64,000 bases of DNA, from positions 55,666 through 119,665 of IMG/VR virus record IMGVR_UViG_3300003886_000001. The stretch is one strand, 5' to 3'. Both the position numbers and the translations under genes were made by a program. Under the pieces are notes generated by a model. It searched no databases. It saw only the letters and a list, made by a program, of their open reading frames with translations, and was not told the origin of the DNA. This stretch comes from a virus. Position 1 is the first letter of the stretch. Every line of letters starts with the position of its first letter. Of the stretch, positions 33,728 through 41,549 are shown one piece after another.

Positions 33728-34480
33728 ATGGCACAAACATTTGGGATACAAATACTAACTCTTGCACCAAATTTAGTTAATATACAACATAATAAGACTA
33801 CTACCTATCTCTTAGGAGCTTGCGGAGCTGCTTCCTCAAGCTCTGGCGTAGCTCAGGGGGACCCCATGATAGAGTCTATTTCAACTAATGCCCCGTATAC
33901 CCGTAATTGGTTTAAGTCGATGCTGTCGTACAACTTTTACACACTACACAATGCTGCATATGATGGTACAAATCTATATTATGTCTATACTAACTCATCA
34001 ACCTATGCAACCATGTTCCACGCAATTGACGGGGCTACAGGTAATGATGTTTACGCCCCAGTACAGCTGTCTACTGGGGATGTAATGGGGGCGTTCTCTA
34101 CAAAGAGTGGTGTTTTTATTGTATACGATGATAGTGCGTCTACTCCCTCATTTAAATCTATTTCATTACTTACTGGGGCTATAACTACAGGTCTTTCTAT
34201 CCCTTCAGCTAATTCTAACGCTTGGTGGTGGTATGGAAATCCTATATTTACTGGAAATGATACTTTTGTACAATTATACTATGACACTACGAGTATTAGG
34301 TGCGCGATTTTAGATAAAACAGCGTCTGGAGTTACTATTCCAATTAAAGTAAATGGGACGCTCGTCCCTCCTCCTACACAACACCCTACTTTTGGGTATG
34401 CGGTATCTCCGGTAGGGACAAAATCTTTGTATGCTGTTAATACAGAGGCTTCTGAAGTAGCTAAGTTTACTATTCCGTAA
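33728..34480 (+). CDS. Beta-propeller-like appendage protein
   Basis: 250 aa, site GGAG. Repeats such as AAYDGTNLYYVYTNSSTYAT, MFHAIDGATGNDVYAP, VFIVYDDSASTPSFKSISLL and SVGTKSLYAVNTEA-like end. Same style as the preceding gene. Last of the fibre block; its tail overlaps a convergent minus-strand gene by 11 bases. Confidence 0.55.
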   Translation: MAQTFGIQILTLAPNLVNIQHNKTTTYLLGACGAASSSSGVAQGDPMIESISTNAPYTRNWFKSMLSYNFYTLHNAAYDGTNLYYVYTNSSTYATMFHAIDGATGNDVYAPVQLSTGDVMGAFSTKSGVFIVYDDSASTPSFKSISLLTGAITTGLSIPSANSNAWWWYGNPIFTGNDTFVQLYYDTTSIRCAILDKTASGVTIPIKVNGTLVPPPTQHPTFGYAVSPVGTKSLYAVNTEASEVAKFTIP

Positions 34481-34778
34481 GTTCTGATTCCTTTTCCCAT
34501 CCTGCTAGGATGTCCTCTAAAACCCATACCTCATAACCTCCATTAATAGTTACGAGATATTCATGGTCTATGACATCCCATTTAGTACCTTGTATAGGTA
34601 GTTGTCTAGTCTCTTTTACCCCATTAATACGGCAGCGATGAAAGCTGTACGCGCATACAGGAACAAGCCAACGAGTATTTCGAAATACTGCATACCCAGT
34701 ATTCTGAACACCTGTATTAACGTCTACCTCATGTACACCTATTTTAACGTTTACCATTTCTCCAAGTTTATATCTCAT
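34470..34778 (-). CDS. Hypothetical beta-rich protein (102 aa), leaderless
   Basis: MRYKLGEMVNVKIGVHEVDV, GYAVFRNTRWLVPVCAYSFH, EYLVTINGGYEVWVLEDIL. A small-barrel fold is likely. ATG 4 bases after TACGTTA; no ribosome site. Confidence 0.6.
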   Translation of the reverse strand: MRYKLGEMVNVKIGVHEVDVNTGVQNTGYAVFRNTRWLVPVCAYSFHRCRINGVKETRQLPIQGTKWDVIDHEYLVTINGGYEVWVLEDILAGWEKESELTE

Positions 34779-34782
34779 AAGC

Positions 34783-34808
34783 TAACGTACACCCAGAGAG
34801 AATGAGAG
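34783..34808 (-). promoter_or_regulatory. TTCTCAT-class promoter (CTCTCAT), leaderless output
   Basis: Minus strand: CTCTCAT, 12-bp spacer, TACGTTA, GCTT, ATG at 34778. Rightmost example of this class found. Confidence 0.8.
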
Positions 34809-35189
34809 TTATGAGACAAACGTTTTTAGGGTGTTTATTACATTTTGCAATTCCTCGTTATTATCGAGGTCTATCTTAAATACAGACGAAGTGCTCTCGG
34901 TTAAGTACCCAGCCCATATCTTACCTTCATTTTCCATCTCAAAAAGAGCGGGTTCCTCTTTGTCATTATAATACATAAATCCTACGCCACCACCCAGACC
35001 GCCGGCTGGGAAGATTCTTTGCGGGGGAAAGTCATTCTCGTATAAAATCCCTAAAAGTTTAATTGCATTATCAATGGCTGTATCATTAGGCAAGGTTGAT
35101 AGATTCCTAATCATATACCTCAACTGTAGCTGAGAGGCGGGGACTGCCTTTCGTAAAGATTGTATAAACCTAATATCTGAATCAATCAT
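34809..35189 (-). CDS. Hypothetical protein (126 aa)
   Basis: Helical N-terminal half (RFIQSLRKAVPASQLQLRYM, TAIDNAIKLLGILYENDFPP), then beta part GGVGFMYYNDKEEPALFEME and a final helix. Start overlaps the coiled-coil gene. No family recognised. Confidence 0.6.
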   Translation of the reverse strand: MIDSDIRFIQSLRKAVPASQLQLRYMIRNLSTLPNDTAIDNAIKLLGILYENDFPPQRIFPAGGLGGGVGFMYYNDKEEPALFEMENEGKIWAGYLTESTSSVFKIDLDNNEELQNVINTLKTFVS

Positions 35190-35526
35190 GGCTCTCCTCT
35201 TCTAATTTTAGGATTTGTTCATGAAGAGATACATTTTTCAGTTGTTCCCCATTAAGCTCTTCTTGGAGGCTATTATTTTCATGTTTCAAGTTCTCAATTT
35301 TGAGCATCAATTCATATTTTAAATCTCGTAGGTCTATATTTTGTTGGCGCATTTCGCTCAAAGCCCTATCCCTAGCTCCTAATTGTCGTTCAAGGGTATC
35401 TTGGTCTTGCATATCTAGCTTAGCTAATCGGTCTTTTCGGGCCACAACAAGTGCTATTATCGCACCTATGACTGCACTAAGAACTGCTCCAATAGCATAA
35501 TACATAGGATTAACAAACTCGTGCAT
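35182..35526 (-). CDS. Membrane-anchored coiled-coil protein (114 aa)
   Basis: One N-terminal transmembrane helix (about 8-29, YYAIGAVLSAVIGAIIALVV), then a continuous heptad coiled coil to the end (LERQLGARDRALSEMRQQNI, LMLKIENLKHENNSLQEELN). This is the layout of inner-membrane spanins and other phage membrane-scaffold proteins, though usual i-spanins are Pro/Lys-rich. No nearby o-spanin except the lipoprotein at 28.4 kb. Confidence 0.65.
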   Translation of the reverse strand: MHEFVNPMYYAIGAVLSAVIGAIIALVVARKDRLAKLDMQDQDTLERQLGARDRALSEMRQQNIDLRDLKYELMLKIENLKHENNSLQEELNGEQLKNVSLHEQILKLEEESHD

Positions 35527-35531
35527 GTCTT

Positions 35532-35717
35532 TTATACCCTTTGGAATGTATAGAATTCTTTAGTGTTGGCTGTCATCTCCCAGCCGTGCAACTTAAAGTC
35601 CTCGATTACATTGGCTATGGAGTTGTAGACATGGTTATAATCAAATTGAACCCTAGGTAGGATAGGCTCTACTAAGACTCCAAACCTACTATAATAGATT
35701 CGTAGGTTAATATCCAA
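35532..35717 (-). CDS. Hypothetical protein (61 aa)
   Basis: LRIYYSRFGVLVEPILPRVQ, NSIANVIEDFKLHGWEMTAN. Alpha/beta mini-protein whose start overlaps the upstream stop. No family recognised. Confidence 0.55.
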   Translation of the reverse strand: MDINLRIYYSRFGVLVEPILPRVQFDYNHVYNSIANVIEDFKLHGWEMTANTKEFYTFQRV

Positions 35718-35952
35718 GGTATTCTTCCTTAAATAGAATTGTCATAGTTCCCCCGGCAGCATCACTCAGGTAAATTTCTGGGTAGGTGCCGCCCGTTCGC
35801 TTTAATTTGAAGTGTGAGCATACATCCTCTATAATCCTGTCTGTATTAAAATCATATAGTCCATAAGACGCTTGTATAGAAAGAAACTCTTGAACTTGGG
35901 AGGCTATAAGAGGCTCAACCTTGTCCGTTTCGGTGACAATAAGTTTTTTCAT
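35707..35952 (-). CDS. Hypothetical protein (81 aa)
   Basis: MKKLIVTETDKVEPLIASQV, RIIEDVCSHFKLKRTGGTYP, EIYLSDAAGGTMTILFKEEY. Start shares a base with the preceding stop. No family recognised. Confidence 0.55.
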   Translation of the reverse strand: MKKLIVTETDKVEPLIASQVQEFLSIQASYGLYDFNTDRIIEDVCSHFKLKRTGGTYPEIYLSDAAGGTMTILFKEEYLGY

Positions 35953-36182
35953 TAATCCGTAACCTTTCGTGTGGATAAATCCGAAGAAAACGGTGCTAAG
36001 TATTTTATCATGGTAATTTCATCAAGTCCTAGGTTCCAATCAAACCCAACATATCTATCTCCTGTGTCGTTAACGTATATATGACACGCCTCGGAGATGC
36101 AATTTTCAGGACTCATCGCTCCCTCAGTAAAGGGGTTTTCATCCCATTCATCTTTAGTGGTGGGAAAACCATAAATAAACAT
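35952..36182 (-). CDS. Hypothetical protein (76 aa)
   Basis: Site GAAAGGTTGAG. MFIYGFPTTKDEWDENPFTE, ISEACHIYVNDTGDRYVGFD, WNLGLDEITMIKYLAPF. First gene of the minus-strand operon 36.2-34.8 kb. No family recognised. Confidence 0.55.
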   Translation of the reverse strand: MFIYGFPTTKDEWDENPFTEGAMSPENCISEACHIYVNDTGDRYVGFDWNLGLDEITMIKYLAPFSSDLSTRKVTD

Positions 36183-36203
36183 TAGCTCAACCTTTCATTA
36201 CTT

Positions 36204-36232
36204 AGTCTACTACATCTAGGTTACAAGTGCAA
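36204..36232 (-). promoter_or_regulatory. Sigma70 promoter
   Basis: Minus strand: TTGCAC, 17-bp spacer, TAGACT, followed by GAAAGGTTGAG and the ATG at 36182. Back to back with the plus-strand promoter at 36236; only 3 bp separate the two. Confidence 0.7.
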
Positions 36233-36235
36233 GTC

Positions 36236-36265
36236 TTGACAGCAGGGTACCAATGGGTATAGACT
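36236..36265 (+). promoter_or_regulatory. Sigma70 promoter, leaderless output
   Basis: TTGACA, 18-bp spacer, TAGACT, ACAGTA, ATG at 36272. It drives the SLOG/polymerase transcript. Confidence 0.8.
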
Positions 36266-36271
36266 ACAGTA

Positions 36272-36721
36272 ATGAACTTACTAGCGCTTGGTACTAATAA
36301 GCTGGACCATTCAGAGGACGTTTTACGGACTAAGATTCGTCAATCGTTGCAGTTTTTGGGGCCGCATCAAGTGATTAGTGATTATTCCTATGGATGGAAT
36401 TTATTAGTAGCCGAGGTTGCCCAAGAGTTCGGTATATCAGTAATAGGGGCTATTCCTTATGCTGAAGTTCCGGCAATTCTACCTCCAATCTATATACAAC
36501 GTAGGCAGATGGCGGAGAGAAAGGCACGAGCAAACACTATCTTTAATCAGACTGCCAGTAAATTTGTCATGAATGTACAAACTTATGTTGATTGGATAAC
36601 AGAGTTTAGCAACGAGGTAATAGCTTATTTTCCACCCGAAGCCTCATCCTTCTCATACTCACTTATGGTAATCTTAGAAAAGAAGGATAAGCACACATTC
36701 AACTTATATGGAGGACTATGA
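36272..36721 (+). CDS. SLOG-like (YpsA/DprA-type) Rossmann protein
   Basis: 149 aa. MNLLALGTNKL, paired with VISDYSYGWNLLVAEVAQEF and GISVIGAIPYAEVPAI: the strand-GxN, then S-x-x-x-G-W-x-x-x-x-A-E-x-A helix and the short I-x-x-I-P strand of SLOG proteins, which bind nucleotides or related ligands. First gene of the polymerase transcript. Leaderless. Confidence 0.65.
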   Translation: MNLLALGTNKLDHSEDVLRTKIRQSLQFLGPHQVISDYSYGWNLLVAEVAQEFGISVIGAIPYAEVPAILPPIYIQRRQMAERKARANTIFNQTASKFVMNVQTYVDWITEFSNEVIAYFPPEASSFSYSLMVILEKKDKHTFNLYGGL

Positions 36722-37059
36722 ACGAAGAAGGCTATCAAATTGAGGACCTTATTAAAGCACTACGAGAACTTACCCCTGACGCGTACCCAGAAGAGGAAAT
36801 GATGAACATTCAATTTGGGTCATGGTCTATTGTATTTGTAGGGAAAGAAAATAGGAAGGTGCTACCTCAGCTATTTCATCATCGTATGGACTTATTTGCT
36901 GCGGTATTAACGGCTGGGAGTTGGGCAGAAATGTTTCGTCGTATGGGTAGTCTACAAGAGTGGCTAAACCTCAGAGGTTACAGTGTGGTTATCTCCGGTG
37001 AAACCTTTTTGTCTAGACTAGTTGTTAAAAGTATGTCATTAGTTGGGATGTTACCGTGA
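36718..37059 (+). CDS. Hypothetical protein (113 aa)
   Basis: Coupled by ATGA on both sides (SLOG gene and polymerase). YQIEDLIKALRELTPDAYPE, FGSWSIVFVGKENRKVLPQL, AEMFRRMGSLQEWLNLRGYS. No family recognised; the position suggests a replication role. Confidence 0.6.
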   Translation: MNEEGYQIEDLIKALRELTPDAYPEEEMMNIQFGSWSIVFVGKENRKVLPQLFHHRMDLFAAVLTAGSWAEMFRRMGSLQEWLNLRGYSVVISGETFLSRLVVKSMSLVGMLP

Positions 37060-39164
37060 TTGAGGATGAAAAATTAGTGGCATTAGATATTGAAACGTCT
37101 GACGGACATGGCATGGGTACTCTTGAACCACGTAATCCTGACTCGGTCATTGCTCTTGTACAGTTAGCATATGAAGACGGGACGATAGAAGTACGTGACT
37201 GGAATAAAGAAACACATGATGTTATACAAACCCTAATTGATGAAGATTACCGATTTCTAATTCATCAAGCCGCATTTGAACTTGATTGGTTTAGAGTAAA
37301 AACAGACCTGCGGTTCAAAAAGGTCTGGTGTACCATGATAGCATCACAAGTTTTGAACGCTGGAAAACGGATGCCTGATGAGGCTACACGGGAATCGGGC
37401 AAAATAGTAGCCAAGAGCGAGCTATGGAAACCGCTACTAGAGGGTAAAACTGAAAATATAACATTGCAGCCCACTAAGAGCAGGCGTTTTAGTCATGCAC
37501 TGCAACCTACAGTACACAGATATGCTAATGGCGCTATCATAAAAAAAGACCAAGCTGTGTCCGATTGGCTGCACCGGCCGCTATCTGATGAGCAACTAAG
37601 ATACGCCGAAGATGACGTACGTTATATGATAGAGGTAGCTAGAAATCAATGGAAATATATACAAAAGTTTAACCTTGAAGATGTTATTGACTTAGAGATG
37701 AAGGTTGTTTTTGCTGTTGTAGATATAAAACATAGGGGGGTACAGTTAGATAAGAGAGAATGGAGTAAACTATCCAAAGAATACGGAATTAAATCAAAGC
37801 AATTAGAGAAAGAATTAAACAAAAGATTTGGAGATGAATTAGCAGAAAGAGAAGGTATAAAATCCCTATTCGGGACATACATTACCAAATCATTTAAGGT
37901 TAGTTCCCCAAAACAACTAGCGGATTTCTTTGGTGTTGAGAAAGCAACGGAACAGGTTTTGCGGGCTATTAACCACCCGTTAATTAAGAAACTATTAAGT
38001 TACAAAGAGGCGTCTAAACTTTCCTCAACCTATGGTAAAGGATATATTGATTTAATATGGCCTGATGGGAGAATTCATTCATTACTAATTCAGGCTGAAA
38101 CTACGACAGGAAGATTTAGCTCGCGCAAACCTAATCTTCAAAATATCCCGCCATGGATGCTAAAGAGCCTGTTAACTACTGATACGAATAAACTTATGAT
38201 TTTGGCTGACTACTCTTCAGTAGAATCACGTATTTTAGCATATGCCTCCAAAGATACAAACTTTATTGATTCAGTTAATTCTCAAGATGTTCACTGGGAA
38301 AACGCTAAGAAAGTGTTTAATTTACCAGATAATGCTAAAAAGACTGGGGTGTTCAGTGCCCTCGGAAAACTACTAGATGGTTTAGAATTGAGGAGAATAG
38401 CAAAAGGTGTATCATTTGGGATACCTTATGGAATTTCTGCGATAGGTCTTGTCAGTAGAGGGTTCGCAGAGGACGCAGACCAAGGACAAGACTTAATTAA
38501 CAGCTTTTTAGCACAATATCCTAGAGTTAATACTTTTCTAAAGCAAGCTGTTTTTGAGGCCTTCACCAGAGGATATACACAGGATATCTTTGGTCGTATT
38601 CGTTGGTATGAACTCCCGTCTAAACTTAATGAGGCGGAGTATCGTCGTATAAGGTCTGGTATTGCTAGGCAAGCTCAAAACCATAAGATTCAATCCATGT
38701 CTGCCAATATTACAAAGCAGGCCCTGGTGGACCTCTTAAGTTATTTTAACTCTACTGATTACGGTTATATAGTCCTGACGGTACACGACTCCATTATTTG
38801 TGAAGTATATAAAGAGTATGCTAATGAAGCTATTCCTAAGATAAAGGAAATTATGGAGTTGGCCGCTAAAAAGGTTTTCCCTGAAATAACAGCCCCTGTA
38901 GACCTTGATGTGGGGCAGAAAGAAAAGAGAGTATGTAGAGTAACTGGATTACCCTTTACCACCTACAGTCATAAATATGACTTTAAATCAATGAAACTGA
39001 AAGAGAATAACAGGATATTGGAACCACGGGTTGAAGCAATTCTACTCAAGAATAACATAGATACCACAGATTTTACCAGGTGCTCCTTGTTCTTAAAAAG
39101 CTATGTTAGTGACCAATCCGAGGATTGGAGGAAAGAACATCACGATATCGTAGAAGCAGTGTAA
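37056..39164 (+). CDS. Family A DNA polymerase with 3'-5' exonuclease
   Basis: 702 aa. DEDD exonuclease: LDIETSDG at about 9-15, FLIHQAAFELDWF, YAEDDVRYMIE. Polymerase: motif A DYSSVESRI from residue 385, motif B RRIAKGVSFGIPYG near 445, motif C LTVHDSIICE near 575. No 5' nuclease domain, as usual for phage Pol I-type replicases. The C-terminal 60 residues beyond motif C are extra. Motif A has S-V in place of Q-I in DYSQIELR. Probably the main replicative polymerase. Confidence 0.95.
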   Translation: MIEDEKLVALDIETSDGHGMGTLEPRNPDSVIALVQLAYEDGTIEVRDWNKETHDVIQTLIDEDYRFLIHQAAFELDWFRVKTDLRFKKVWCTMIASQVLNAGKRMPDEATRESGKIVAKSELWKPLLEGKTENITLQPTKSRRFSHALQPTVHRYANGAIIKKDQAVSDWLHRPLSDEQLRYAEDDVRYMIEVARNQWKYIQKFNLEDVIDLEMKVVFAVVDIKHRGVQLDKREWSKLSKEYGIKSKQLEKELNKRFGDELAEREGIKSLFGTYITKSFKVSSPKQLADFFGVEKATEQVLRAINHPLIKKLLSYKEASKLSSTYGKGYIDLIWPDGRIHSLLIQAETTTGRFSSRKPNLQNIPPWMLKSLLTTDTNKLMILADYSSVESRILAYASKDTNFIDSVNSQDVHWENAKKVFNLPDNAKKTGVFSALGKLLDGLELRRIAKGVSFGIPYGISAIGLVSRGFAEDADQGQDLINSFLAQYPRVNTFLKQAVFEAFTRGYTQDIFGRIRWYELPSKLNEAEYRRIRSGIARQAQNHKIQSMSANITKQALVDLLSYFNSTDYGYIVLTVHDSIICEVYKEYANEAIPKIKEIMELAAKKVFPEITAPVDLDVGQKEKRVCRVTGLPFTTYSHKYDFKSMKLKENNRILEPRVEAILLKNNIDTTDFTRCSLFLKSYVSDQSEDWRKEHHDIVEAV

Positions 39165-39192
39165 CCAACCTTTGATATGAATAATAGCTTTT

Positions 39193-39216
39193 ACGCCCTT
39201 ATTGGGCGTTTTTTTA
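39193..39216 (+). terminator. Intrinsic terminator
   Basis: ACGCCC-TTATT-GGGCGT followed by seven T residues; outer AATAATAG and TTATTATT-like flanks can also pair. Closes the polymerase operon. Confidence 0.9.
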
Positions 39217-39223
39217 TTATTAC

Positions 39224-39252
39224 TTGTTCTATGCACGCTGCTATGTTATACT
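39224..39252 (+). promoter_or_regulatory. Sigma70-type promoter for the portal region
   Basis: TTGTTC, 17-bp spacer, TATACT, then TTGAAGGAGATATACATG. Unlike most early genes, it has a leader with a classical Shine-Dalgarno. Confidence 0.75.
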
Positions 39253-39269
39253 ATTTGAAGGAGATATAC

Positions 39270-41549
39270 ATGGCCGAATTAGAGATTAACGGTAAAAAGA
39301 TATCAATTAAGACTGCCCTAGCTAAACGTGCTCAAACAGCCGGCCGCATTATGGTAGCCGGGGTTGGTCAAAAGGGCAGTAACACCGCTGGTAATGAGGG
39401 TGTCTATATCTCTACCGAATATTATAGGAATGATATTAGTGGTAAGCCGTATCCTGGCCGGATTAACTTTAATACACAACGGGTGTTAGCATATAACAGC
39501 ACAGTTGTTCGTGCCATTCTTACGCTTAGGGCACACCAGGTAGCTAAGTTGCCTTTTAGTTTGGTGCCTAGCGATAAAAAAGAGCCGCCACGACAGATTA
39601 GTGTGTTAGAGTATAGTGTATATGGTCTAGACGACCATCCAGCGTTTGACGAAGCAGAAAAAGTATTTCTTCGTAAAATATATGAGAAACTAGACCCGGA
39701 ATACTACATCTCTGATAAAAAAGGTTTATTTGAAGAAAAGAAGGACGAATTTACTCCAGCTGAAATATCTACCGTTGAACATCTGCAAAATAAGCACGAT
39801 GCTTTTTATAGGAAGCGTTCAAAAGATATTAAAAATATTAAACGTCTGTTAGACGACCCGGACCCGTGGTTTACCGATACTAGGTCGTGGGGACAATTAT
39901 TAAAAAGTATACTCATGGACCTCTTGATATTAGACCGTGGCATCTTTGTTATTGTCCGTGACGAAGACGACAAGATACGTGGTCTTATGCCTATTGATGG
40001 GTCAACTGTACGTCCCCTAATTAACGAATACGGAACTTATGACAATGACAAAGCCTATGTACAGGTAGTTCATGGTTCTCCTCAGGTATACTTTAAAAAG
40101 AGGGATGTCGTAGTAATGAAGATGAACCCAATGACGGATATGAAGTATTTCGGGTACGGACTATCAAATATGGAAACCCTATACACTGATTCATTGGCAG
40201 ACATCTTTATTGATAAGGGGCAGCTTGACTTTTACCGCAAGGGAGGGTCAATTCCAGAAGGATTTATCGCTATTGAGCCTATGAGTGGAGCTGGGGCTGG
40301 TAATGAAACAGCACAAGCACAGTTTAATCAAGAATCATTAGAAACCTTCCAACGTCACCTAGCAGCAATTATGATGGGAGACTATACCCAGGTCCCAATC
40401 TTTTCTGGTGGTAAGATTTCATATATAGATTTTAAAGGTCGCCGTCGAGACATGCAATATAAAGAATTGGCTGAGTATCTAACTCGGAAGATTTGTGCTG
40501 TATATCAAGTCTCTCCACAAGACGTTGGTATTACAGCCAATGTTAATCGTTCAACTTCCGAAACACAGGCAGAGATGACCCGTAGTAAAGGCCTAGAAAC
40601 GCTCATGAGGGTAATTTCTGAATATGTAACCCAACGTATTGTAAATGAGATGCGTCCAGAACGAGATTTAATGCTGTGGTTTGAGGACGATGACCTAGAT
40701 AAGAAAAAGATTGAATGGAATATTGCTCAACAAAAGCTGGTTAGTGGTGCACTCAGCATTAATCAATACCGGGCTTCTCAAGGGGAGCATCCCGTTCCGT
40801 GGGGTAATACACCATTACAGGGACGAAAGAACTGGGTTCCAGAGGACAAGGAGCAAGATGCAACTGCTGGTTTTCCTGGGGGACTACCACCATTACCGCA
40901 ATTAGGCGGTGGTTTGCCACAGAATCCGGCTGGTGGAGATAACCCTGGAGCAGGAGGTCCAAAACAGCCTCCCGGAGGACCTAGTCCACTCGGTTCACCT
41001 ACTAATTTAAAGTCTAGTAGATTCTTTACAATGAAAGCTACTACAGAGGCAGAAGCAGAAGAACTGATGATTAAAGGATTTACTGAGATGTATGAGGCAG
41101 ACTTTCCAGACCTCGTTGAGTTACATGACATAAATAATTACCCAGGAGGAAAGTGGGTTCGTAGTCCGATGGAGTCATACGAATATTTCGTTAGCTCCCA
41201 CCCGGCTCTTGGCATAACTATTAAGAAAAGTTCGGAGGAGGATGATAAAGACCCGTTTAAGTTCTCTTCCTATGACAAAGACGGTACTATTACAGTAACC
41301 GAGGACGGGGAGTCTCCACTTATCCACACTATGGCTGAGGCTGTAGTGGATAAGTTAGATGAAGATAAATTACAGAGCATCTTCCAAGTTGGCGGGGAAG
41401 ACCGGGTACTTGAAAGTGTAGAAATGGCTATTTATAAGAGTCTAGACCCAGCACTACATTCTGCTTTGTACGAATCCTTTTATAAGTTTAAGCCCACTTC
41501 TTTGACTGATGCACAGATAGACCAGACGGGGGAAATTCTTGAACTATAA
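39270..41549 (+). CDS. HK97-type portal protein
   Basis: 759 aa from the ATG after AAGGAGATATAC; the frame is open further upstream, but that would cross the terminator and promoter. Portal marks: VVRAILTLRAHQVAKLPFSL, ILMDLLILDRGIFVIVRDED, GLMPIDGSTVRPL, YGLSNMETLYTDSLADIF, YLTRKICAVYQVSPQDVGI and STSETQAEMTRSKGLE. A Gly/Pro-rich linker (about 530-580) is followed by a 180-residue acidic extension not found in the standard family. Forms the dodecameric DNA gate at the capsid vertex. Confidence 0.9.
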   Translation: MAELEINGKKISIKTALAKRAQTAGRIMVAGVGQKGSNTAGNEGVYISTEYYRNDISGKPYPGRINFNTQRVLAYNSTVVRAILTLRAHQVAKLPFSLVPSDKKEPPRQISVLEYSVYGLDDHPAFDEAEKVFLRKIYEKLDPEYYISDKKGLFEEKKDEFTPAEISTVEHLQNKHDAFYRKRSKDIKNIKRLLDDPDPWFTDTRSWGQLLKSILMDLLILDRGIFVIVRDEDDKIRGLMPIDGSTVRPLINEYGTYDNDKAYVQVVHGSPQVYFKKRDVVVMKMNPMTDMKYFGYGLSNMETLYTDSLADIFIDKGQLDFYRKGGSIPEGFIAIEPMSGAGAGNETAQAQFNQESLETFQRHLAAIMMGDYTQVPIFSGGKISYIDFKGRRRDMQYKELAEYLTRKICAVYQVSPQDVGITANVNRSTSETQAEMTRSKGLETLMRVISEYVTQRIVNEMRPERDLMLWFEDDDLDKKKIEWNIAQQKLVSGALSINQYRASQGEHPVPWGNTPLQGRKNWVPEDKEQDATAGFPGGLPPLPQLGGGLPQNPAGGDNPGAGGPKQPPGGPSPLGSPTNLKSSRFFTMKATTEAEAEELMIKGFTEMYEADFPDLVELHDINNYPGGKWVRSPMESYEYFVSSHPALGITIKKSSEEDDKDPFKFSSYDKDGTITVTEDGESPLIHTMAEAVVDKLDEDKLQSIFQVGGEDRVLESVEMAIYKSLDPALHSALYESFYKFKPTSLTDAQIDQTGEILEL

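Noticed and set aside
39177-39269. Longer N terminus for the portal gene
   Set aside because: It would read through an intrinsic terminator and a promoter; the ATG at 39270 has a near-perfect ribosome site.
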